Source: Myxococcales bacterium (GTDB taxonomy: Bacteria > Myxococcota_A > Polyangia > JAAYKL01). From it: a stretch of DNA of 44,259 nt. Positions 27,975 through 34,259 of this stretch are shown here, one piece after another. A program made the position numbers and the translations under genes. Position 1 is the stretch's first letter. The number at the start of each line of letters is the position of its first letter. Under the pieces are notes generated by a model. The model searched no databases. It saw only the letters and a list, made by a program, of their open reading frames with translations, and was not told the origin of the DNA. The stretch is taken from positions 1 to 44,259 of the forward strand of contig JAAYKL010000089.1 in assembly GCA_012522445.1 (NCBI GenBank). Reading direction: 5' to 3'.

Positions 27975-27975
27975 C

Positions 27976-28719
27976 TCAATTCACCGGAATGGTCGGCCCC
28001 GGGATGTAGGGTTTGAACCAAATGGCCTGGCGCATAGGAATGCCAAATTGCGTGCCGTACGTCACCGAACGCCGGCGTTCGTCCGAGCGCTGAAACATCT
28101 GCTGTCCCAGGCGTTCGCTCGCCACCAGGCGCACGCGGATCTGGTAGGGGAGAATGCTGCCCTCGCCGGTGAACTGCGTCGTGTCCCACTCGGTTTTCCA
28201 CTCTTGGGCCGTCGCATCGTAGTATTCAAAATCCAGCTCCTCGACATCGTGCAGCAACACCAGGACACGCCCGCCCTCGGTGGCCTTCTCGTCGAGATTC
28301 GGGGAGGCGCGGCGCACCAGATCTTTCGCACCGGGAACCGCCACGCTGTCCTCGAGGTAATAGGATATCTCTGTTTGGTCGGACTCCTTGACATTGAAGA
28401 AGCGGCGCGTATGCGAAAAAGCCGCGAAGTCGAGGCGATCGCTGCTACCGCCGTCTGTGCCCACAAAGACCGTGTCGTGCGTGGGGTCCACATGGGCGCG
28501 GTGCATCGACAAAAAGGCGCTGCTCAGGTCTCGGGCGATCATCGCAAAAGCGGTGCGCACGTGGTGTTGTTGCTCCTGCGTGTTTTCGACAATGTCGCGC
28601 GCCTTGGCGGTTTGGCTCGTGGCCGACCAAAGGCTGATGGCGATCAGGCCCATGACCACCATGGCCACCATGACCTCGAGCAATGTAAACCCTTGTTCGG
28701 CATGCATGCGGTGTCTCAT
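27976..28719 (-). CDS. gspJ: Type II secretion minor pseudopilin GspJ
   Basis: GspJ (247 aa) is a minor pseudopilin of the tip complex with GspI and GspK. The prepilin site is EQG followed by FTLLEVMVAMVVMG, with Glu at +5. The C-terminal domain contains the GspJ-type segment VEELDFEYYD and an ending rich in Pro, Ile and Gly. Its ATG overlaps the gspI stop by four bases. The ribosome binding site GGGAG, six bases before the ATG, lies within the last codons of gspI, directly next to the repeat array there. Confidence 0.9.
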   Translation of the reverse strand: MRHRMHAEQGFTLLEVMVAMVVMGLIAISLWSATSQTAKARDIVENTQEQQHHVRTAFAMIARDLSSAFLSMHRAHVDPTHDTVFVGTDGGSSDRLDFAAFSHTRRFFNVKESDQTEISYYLEDSVAVPGAKDLVRRASPNLDEKATEGGRVLVLLHDVEELDFEYYDATAQEWKTEWDTTQFTGEGSILPYQIRVRLVASERLGQQMFQRSDERRRSVTYGTQFGIPMRQAIWFKPYIPGPTIPVN

Positions 28720-29504
28720 CGCTGTCTCCCCGTGCTGCCGCGCTGGGTGCTCGTGCTGCCGCGCTGGGTGCCGGTGCTGCCGCGCTGGGTGCCCGTGCTA
28801 CCGCGCTGAGATTCCGTACTGCTGCCGCGCCTCGTGCCCGCATCCGCGCCGCGCGCCGTTCCCGATGTCGCTTCGACCGCATCTTCGACCAACCCCTGGG
28901 TCGCCCCTGCCTGCTGCAACAACTCCAGCACGCCCTGGGTGGGATTGGTCACGTATTGCACCAATTCGAATTCGCGCTCGCGCGTGCCTTGCTGCCACTG
29001 CACCGAGACCGTGACCCGCCGGATGGCCTGCTCCAGCAAGTCGGTCACCATGGGCAAAAACGCCTCCAGGGCGCTGTCGATGCCCAGCGTGGAGGTCGCA
29101 TCCTCGCCGAGCCCCAAACCGCCCAACAGCGAAAAGTCATCGTCGTCGTCGTCGTCGTCGTCGCCCATGAGGTCGACACCGGTGGGAAAGAGGATGGTTT
29201 TGACAACCGTGTGGCAGACAAAGGTGTCGTTGATATCGGGCACGTCGTCCAGGAATTGACAGCACTCGCCGCTCTCTACGACATCGCCTTCTTGAAAGCC
29301 CTCTTCGGCCAGCAGCAGCTCGATCTCGCTCATGCGACACCGGGCCAGCTCCACCGCCTGCGTCAAATCCCGCGCGTAGGACGTAGAAGAGATGGCGCCG
29401 AATTGCGCGCCGAACACCGCCACCAGGGCCGTGGCGAGCAGGAGAATGGCCACCATCACCTCGATGATCGTAAAGCCGTGCGACTGGGTATCACCGCGGT
29501 GCAT
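28716..29504 (-). CDS. gspI: Type II secretion minor pseudopilin GspI with a repeat-containing extension
   Basis: The start (SHG then FTIIEVMVAILLLATALVAV, Glu at +5) and the core up to the strand VTVSVQWQQGTREREFELVQYV match GspI. Normal GspI proteins are about 120-130 aa, but this one has 262. Two additions account for the size: an insert at about 75-160 with nine consecutive Asp (115-123), and a C-terminal tail of about 60 residues ending in four RGSTGTQ-type heptads. The start is ATG 29504, sharing one base with the gspH stop; TTG 29507 is less likely. The insert also has a Cys pair (ECCQF) and FVCHT. It may still be functional, because the frame is intact. Confidence 0.87.
   Translation of the reverse strand: MHRGDTQSHGFTIIEVMVAILLLATALVAVFGAQFGAISSTSYARDLTQAVELARCRMSEIELLLAEEGFQEGDVVESGECCQFLDDVPDINDTFVCHTVVKTILFPTGVDLMGDDDDDDDDDFSLLGGLGLGEDATSTLGIDSALEAFLPMVTDLLEQAIRRVTVSVQWQQGTREREFELVQYVTNPTQGVLELLQQAGATQGLVEDAVEATSGTARGADAGTRRGSSTESQRGSTGTQRGSTGTQRGSTSTQRGSTGRQR
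28732..28815 (-). repeat. 21-bp tandem repeat, four copies, in the 3' end of gspI
   Basis: Four contiguous 21-base units lie at 28732-28752, 28753-28773, 28774-28794 and 28795-28815. The first three differ by one or two bases and the fourth has diverged. Each encodes a heptad of the type RGSTGTQ. The unit length is a multiple of three, so copy-number change keeps the frame. Confidence 0.92.
29136..29162 (-). repeat. GAC trinucleotide run in gspI (poly-Asp)
   Basis: Nine consecutive Asp codons are encoded as seven GAC, one GAT and one GAC on the minus strand. Such a near-perfect triplet run can change length by slippage without breaking the frame. Confidence 0.93.
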
Positions 29505-30349
29505 CAAAAGGCCTCGGCTTCTTCTTCTTCGTAGTCGTGCGGCGGCTCGATCTCTTCGCGATGAATGCGCACCTTGCCCGTGAGGGGATGCACTTCCAAT
29601 GTGTACACCATCGGTTCGTCTTCGTTGCCGTCGTTCACCTGAATGAACGTATGCTCCGTCGTGCCACCGGGAAAGAAGTACACAAAAGCCATGCCGTCTT
29701 CGATGGGCTGCGGGGCATGCGGTGAAAACACCCGCTGCACCCTGGTGTTGCCCTTGAGCCGCCGCTCTTTCCCCTGGCTCTCCTCAATGAGTTCGAAGGT
29801 GGGGCCCATGTAAAACACCGTGGCCCCCGGAGCGGTAGTGGCGCCGTCCAGCATTTGAAAGTACGGATCGGTAAACCCCTGGACCGCTGCAGCGCCCAAA
29901 ATTTGCGTCAGCAGATCATCGCTGCTGGACGCCGTGCTGGTACTGCTTGAAAACCCCGTCGTTATGCTGCTGCCGATGCGCCCCAGTCGCCCCGAAAGAG
30001 AGGCGTCCACCAGGTTGCCATCCGCATCTAGCTCGACGTCGAGATCTTGTCGCTGCGTGCCTTCGCCGGTTTCGTCTTGGCGATTGAGCACGAGTCGCGC
30101 CGTGGTCTCCTGCAATTGCAAGGTGCCGTTGTCGAGATCGATCACCAACCGCACCGTGGTACCGCGGGACACCGCACGGGCAAAGGCATAGCGCGACGCC
30201 GACGCCAACGTCCAAGCCGAGGAGCGCAGTTGCGAGCGCGTCGATGTACCCAACCCCAACGCGACGCCGCCCAGGGCCAACGCAATAATGACGATCACAA
30301 TCATCAACTCGATGATCGTGAAGCCAGTCCGTGCGGACGAAACCTTCAT
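29504..30349 (-). CDS. gspH: Type II secretion minor pseudopilin GspH
   Basis: GspH (281 aa) has the prepilin site RTG followed by FTIIELMIVIVIIALALG (Glu at +5). The body begins with the GspH/FimT-like helix (RSSAWTLASASRYAFARAV) and a strand VRLVIDLDNGTLQL. It is longer than usual: a Ser/Thr-rich stretch (about residues 130-145) and an acidic C-terminal end (HDYEEEEAEAF) are added. The gene starts six bases after the gspG stop without its own good ribosome binding site, so coupling is likely. Confidence 0.87.
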   Translation of the reverse strand: MKVSSARTGFTIIELMIVIVIIALALGGVALGLGTSTRSQLRSSAWTLASASRYAFARAVSRGTTVRLVIDLDNGTLQLQETTARLVLNRQDETGEGTQRQDLDVELDADGNLVDASLSGRLGRIGSSITTGFSSSTSTASSSDDLLTQILGAAAVQGFTDPYFQMLDGATTAPGATVFYMGPTFELIEESQGKERRLKGNTRVQRVFSPHAPQPIEDGMAFVYFFPGGTTEHTFIQVNDGNEDEPMVYTLEVHPLTGKVRIHREEIEPPHDYEEEEAEAF

Positions 30350-30355
30350 GCGAAA

Positions 30356-30754
30356 TTAATCCTTGTCGTCTCCCACGCAGGTCAGGCGCTCATTGCCTTC
30401 GGGGCCCTGCGAAAAGACGATGGGTTCGCGGCCCTGGCACTCGATAACGTAGTCGTTGTCCCACGGGTCGGTGGTGCGGGCGCTTCTCTCGAGCTCTTCT
30501 TTGACCTGTTCGATGGTGGGGCACTGGTTGTACTCAGCGATGTACAGCCTCGCCGCATTGGCGATGGTGCAGGCACCCATGCGGGCGTCCTTGATTTTGG
30601 CTTTGTCGAGTTGGCGCATGACACCCAGTGAAACACCGGTGGCTACCATGGCCATAATGATGATGACGATCATGATTTCGATGAGGGTCATGCCGCGTTG
30701 GGCACGTGCGTGGCGCGCCATCCGCTGGGACATTTTTACTTGGGGTAACATCAT
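30356..30754 (-). CDS. gspG: Type II secretion major pseudopilin GspG
   Basis: GspG (132 aa) is the main pseudopilus subunit. The leader ends in QRG, followed by MTLIEIMIVIIIMAMVATGV with Glu at +5. The globular part has the family DPWDNDYVIEC and SQGPEG segments that form the calcium-binding loop. A strong AAGGAG sits seven bases before the first of two adjacent ATGs. It lies between the GspG-like gene and gspH. Confidence 0.94.
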   Translation of the reverse strand: MMLPQVKMSQRMARHARAQRGMTLIEIMIVIIIMAMVATGVSLGVMRQLDKAKIKDARMGACTIANAARLYIAEYNQCPTIEQVKEELERSARTTDPWDNDYVIECQGREPIVFSQGPEGNERLTCVGDDKD

Positions 30755-30787
30755 TGCATTGCTCCTTCGGTTCGCGAACCGCTCCGA

Positions 30788-31219
30788 CTAGGGGGGTTCG
30801 GAAAAATACAGCGTTGAAATATTGTCGCGGCCCAGTGGATCGCCATCGGGGCCGTTGGAGATTACTTGCACATCGGTTTCATCGTGCAGGGACGGACAAA
30901 CCATGCGGTACGGATTGCCCCAGGGGTCGATCACCTCCTGCAGATATGAAAGTCCCTCGGAGGGATGTACCAGCTCGTCGATGGTCTCGGGACAGCGTTG
31001 AAAATCGGCGCGAAACAACCGGGCGGCGTGGCTGATGCGCGATATGTCCAGGTGCACTTGTCGCACGCGCATTTGGTGCTTCATGGTGGCCATCGACCAA
31101 CCGACAAGCACCACCAGCCCCACCAAGGCACCCCAGCGCAACACCTTGCGCCGCAACGCACCAAAGCGTTTGCGACGGCTTTCGCCTCCCCCCACCGTGA
31201 TGCGCTTTTCCATTCTCAT
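30788..31219 (-). CDS. GspG-like membrane protein lacking a prepilin leader
   Basis: The C-terminal half of this 143-aa protein has the GspG signature: HAARLFRADFQRCPETIDEL, DPWGNPYRMVCPS (98-110) and SNGPDGDPLG (121-130). The N-terminal half does not fit. There is no Gly plus FTLIE prepilin site. Instead there is a long basic stretch (KRITVGGGESRRKRFGALRRK) and then an ordinary membrane helix (VLRWGALVGLVVLVGW, about 27-42). It should be a stable inner-membrane protein rather than a processed pseudopilin. It starts two bases after the gspF stop and precedes gspG by 33 bases. Either ATG 31219 or ATG 31213 could be the start. Confidence 0.85.
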   Translation of the reverse strand: MRMEKRITVGGGESRRKRFGALRRKVLRWGALVGLVVLVGWSMATMKHQMRVRQVHLDISRISHAARLFRADFQRCPETIDELVHPSEGLSYLQEVIDPWGNPYRMVCPSLHDETDVQVISNGPDGDPLGRDNISTLYFSEPP

Positions 31220-31221
31220 CG

Positions 31222-32439
31222 CTACACAAAGTCCGTCATCTGCATGAGCGGCACCAAGATCGCCGCCGCGATGCCACCCGCCATGCCCCCCATGAGCACG
31301 ATCAGCAAGGGTTCAATCAGGGAGGTCATGGCCATGACGCGGCTTTCCACCTGTGCGTCATAAGACTGTGAGACATTTTCCAACATCTCCTCGAGTTGTC
31401 CCGAACGCTCTCCCACGGCGATCATGTGGGTGACCAGCGGTGGGAAATACCCCGACGCCTTGAGGGGCTCAGCGATGCTCTCCCCTTCGCGGATGCTTGA
31501 GCTCGCATCCACCACCACCTTTTCGAGCACGGCATTTCCCAGCACGCCGCGGGTGATGTCCATGGCCGTAAGCAGCGGCACCCCCGAAGACAGCAGCGTC
31601 GCCAGGGTCTTTGAAAACCGAGAGATGGCCACCATCATGGTGAGCTTGCCAAAGAGCGGGGCGCGCAACACAAAGCGGTGCCAGCGGAACTCGCCCTTGG
31701 GCGTTTTTTTCCATTTTTGGAAGACGATGACGACGAGGGCCACCGCCAGAAACAGGATCCACCAATAGGCGGCCATGAACTCGCTGAGGCCCACGAGGAT
31801 GCGGGTGTAGATGGGCAGCTCGCGATCAAAAGTGTCGAAGATAGACGTTACTTTGGGCACCACAACGATCATCAAAATGCTGATGACAACAACGCCCATG
31901 GCGAGCATCACCGCGGGATAAGCCATGGCTCCCATCACCTTGCCCTTCAGGCGATTTTGCGCCTCGATGAAGTCGGCCAAGCGCACCAACACTTGCTCCA
32001 AGGTGCCCGAGTGCTCGCCGGCGTTCACCATATTGCAGTAGAGCTTGTCGAAATACTTGCCGTGGCGCGCAAAGGCGTCGGAGAGGCTGATGCCCTGATT
32101 GACCTGGTCGCGGATGTCGCTCATGGCGGTGCGCAGATCGGGTTTTTCGCTTTGATCGATCACCGCAGTCAGGGACTCGACCAACGAGACCCCCGAGCGC
32201 AGCAGCGTGGCGAGTTGGCGCGTGGTCAGCGCAATGTCGGCGCGACTGACACCCTGGAACATGCGCTTGACATCGACCTCTCGCCCCTTGTCCGCGCTGC
32301 TGGTGATGCGCAACGAAGTGAGCAAAATGCCTTCGCGCTTGAGCTGGGTGCGCAGCGCTTTTTCGCTCTCCGCATCCAGCACGCCCTTGACCGTTCGGCC
32401 ATCGGCGCGTCGCATTCCCTCGTACTTATACAGTGGCAA
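31222..32439 (-). CDS. gspF: Type II secretion inner-membrane protein GspF
   Basis: GspF (405 aa) is the polytopic platform protein. Two T2SSF domains are visible, each with the helix pattern and LxxG(V/I)PLLxA or GVSLVESL, plus three membrane segments (for example VMLAMGVVVISILMIVVV). The final segment PLLIVLMGGMAGGIAAAILVPL is typical. The start is a TTG at 32439: AAGGA lies nine bases upstream and the N-terminus MPLYKYEG matches family starts. It follows gspE after 50 bases. Confidence 0.94.
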   Translation of the reverse strand: MPLYKYEGMRRADGRTVKGVLDAESEKALRTQLKREGILLTSLRITSSADKGREVDVKRMFQGVSRADIALTTRQLATLLRSGVSLVESLTAVIDQSEKPDLRTAMSDIRDQVNQGISLSDAFARHGKYFDKLYCNMVNAGEHSGTLEQVLVRLADFIEAQNRLKGKVMGAMAYPAVMLAMGVVVISILMIVVVPKVTSIFDTFDRELPIYTRILVGLSEFMAAYWWILFLAVALVVIVFQKWKKTPKGEFRWHRFVLRAPLFGKLTMMVAISRFSKTLATLLSSGVPLLTAMDITRGVLGNAVLEKVVVDASSSIREGESIAEPLKASGYFPPLVTHMIAVGERSGQLEEMLENVSQSYDAQVESRVMAMTSLIEPLLIVLMGGMAGGIAAAILVPLMQMTDFV

Positions 32440-32489
32440 AGCCGTCTTCCTTTCGCACCGCCCTCAACGGACAGCGCTGTGCTGGCGCC

Positions 32490-34259
32490 TCAGTTCACGT
32501 CTTCGTGGGTGACGCGCAGCACCTCTTCAATCGTCGTAACGCCCTGCAACACCTTGCGTGCGCCGTCCTCGCGCAGGTTGACCATCCCCTCTTCGCGGGC
32601 CAATTTTTTGATGGTGTTGGAGTCGGCGTTTTTGAGCACCAGGGCGCGAATTTCGTCGGTGATCATCAGCATTTCGTACAGGCCACTTCGACCGCGGTAG
32701 CCCAAGCCCAAACACTCCGGACACCCCACCGCGCGGTACAGCGCCACCTTGCCCGGTTCGATGGGCTGGATGGGTGGCAGCTTGGCCGCCGCTGCGCGGT
32801 ACACCGGATGCGCGGGGATGTGCGAGACGACGTAGGGGTTGTCGGGGGCGACGCCGAGCTCCTCCAGTTGGTCGCGCGTGGGCTCGTAAGTCTCGCGGCA
32901 ATGTGGGCACAACACGCGAATGAGCCGCTGGGCCTGGATGCCGATCATGGACGAGGCCACCAAAAAAGGTTCGATGTCCATCTCCACCAGGCGCGTCAGG
33001 GCGCCGGCGGCGTCGTTGGTGTGAATGGTCGAAAGCACCAAGTGTCCAGTGAGAGAGGACTGCACGGCGATCTCTGCCGTTTCGCGGTCGCGGATTTCAC
33101 CCACCATGATGACATCGGGGTCTTGGCGCAAAAACGCGCGCAGACCGTTGGCGAAGGTGAGGTGAATTTTGGGGTTCACGTGCACCTGCCCGATGCCCTC
33201 AATGTCGTATTCAACAGGGTCCTCAACGGTGAGGATGTTTTTGTCCGGCGTGTTGATCTGCGAGAGACCGGCGTACAGGGTTGTCGTTTTCCCCGACCCC
33301 GTAGGGCCGGTGACGAGAATGATGCCGTGGGGCCGGCGGATCAAACCGTGAAACAGCGTGTAGTGATCGGGCCAAAATCCGAGGTCCGAAATATCGTGCA
33401 GCACCGTTTGCTTGTCGAGCAGCCGCATGACGACGCGCTCTCCTTGGCTGGTGGGCACTGTGGAAACGCGCACGTCGATGCTCTTGCCGGCGATCTTCAA
33501 CGCGATGCGGCCGTCTTGGGGCAGGCGTTTTTCGGCGATGTTGAGTTTGGCGAGAATCTTCACGCGGGAAATGATCGAGGCGAGAAAGTTCTTCTTCACG
33601 CTGCGCGCTTCTTGCAGCACGCCGTCGACCCGGTAGCGCACCCCCACCTCTTTGTCGAGGGGCTCGATGTGAATGTCACTGGCCCGCAGCTTCACCGCCT
33701 CAAAAAACAAGTTGTTCACCCAACGGATAATCGGCGCTTCGTCTTCGGCGTCGATGAGGTCGGTGAGCTCTTCTTCTTCGGCGACACCGGCACCATCCAG
33801 GTCGTCGTCAGCACCTGCGCGCTCGTAGACCTCGTTGATGGTCTCGATGATGACATCGGCGCTCATCACCACGGGCTCTACGGGCTTGTCTAGCAACGCC
33901 TGCACGGCGTCCAAGGTGTTCAAGTCGAGGGGATCGGCGCAGGCCACGCGCACGCCACCCGTGGGGGTTAACGACAGGGGCAGGACGCGGTTGTTCTTGG
34001 CAAAGACGATGGGCACCGCCGTAACGAGCTCGGCATCTACGTCCTCTTTTTTGATCCCCTCGAGCCAAGGCAGGCCCATTTGGGCAGCGATGGTGGCGGT
34101 GATTTGCTTGTCGGAGAGCTCCCCCTGCGCGACGATGGCTTCGGACAGCGTGCCCCCGCGCGTGGCGACGGCGTTGCGCGCTTCGGAGAGCTGTTCAGCA
34201 CTCAGCACACCGCCAGCGACGAGCATCTGACCGATATAGGCGTCCTTGGGGGTGTTCAC
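32490..34259 (-). CDS. gspE: Type II secretion ATPase GspE
   Basis: GspE (589 aa) powers secretion on the cytoplasmic side, docked on GspL. It has an N-terminal MshEN-like domain, Walker A GPTGSGKTTT (318-327), Asp box, Walker B PDVIMVGEIRD, His box GHLVLSTIHT, and the zinc tetracysteine motif CPHC (451-454) and CPEC (513-516). The loop between the two cysteine pairs is about 58 residues, Pro/Ala-rich, longer than in well-studied GspE proteins. The start is a GTG at 34259 overlapping the gspD stop (GTGA), with AGGA upstream. Confidence 0.95.
   Translation of the reverse strand: MNTPKDAYIGQMLVAGGVLSAEQLSEARNAVATRGGTLSEAIVAQGELSDKQITATIAAQMGLPWLEGIKKEDVDAELVTAVPIVFAKNNRVLPLSLTPTGGVRVACADPLDLNTLDAVQALLDKPVEPVVMSADVIIETINEVYERAGADDDLDGAGVAEEEELTDLIDAEDEAPIIRWVNNLFFEAVKLRASDIHIEPLDKEVGVRYRVDGVLQEARSVKKNFLASIISRVKILAKLNIAEKRLPQDGRIALKIAGKSIDVRVSTVPTSQGERVVMRLLDKQTVLHDISDLGFWPDHYTLFHGLIRRPHGIILVTGPTGSGKTTTLYAGLSQINTPDKNILTVEDPVEYDIEGIGQVHVNPKIHLTFANGLRAFLRQDPDVIMVGEIRDRETAEIAVQSSLTGHLVLSTIHTNDAAGALTRLVEMDIEPFLVASSMIGIQAQRLIRVLCPHCRETYEPTRDQLEELGVAPDNPYVVSHIPAHPVYRAAAAKLPPIQPIEPGKVALYRAVGCPECLGLGYRGRSGLYEMLMITDEIRALVLKNADSNTIKKLAREEGMVNLREDGARKVLQGVTTIEEVLRVTHEDVN

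Noticed and set aside
30788..31219. GspG-like gene as a broken gspG pseudogene
   Set aside because: The frame is intact, the membrane helix and GspG-type loop are well formed, and it is packed two bases after gspF, so decay is unlikely.
32433..33893. 486-codon open frame on the plus strand within gspE
   Set aside because: It is antisense to a gene with clear GspE motifs, and its translation is His/Val/Gly-rich without any domain.
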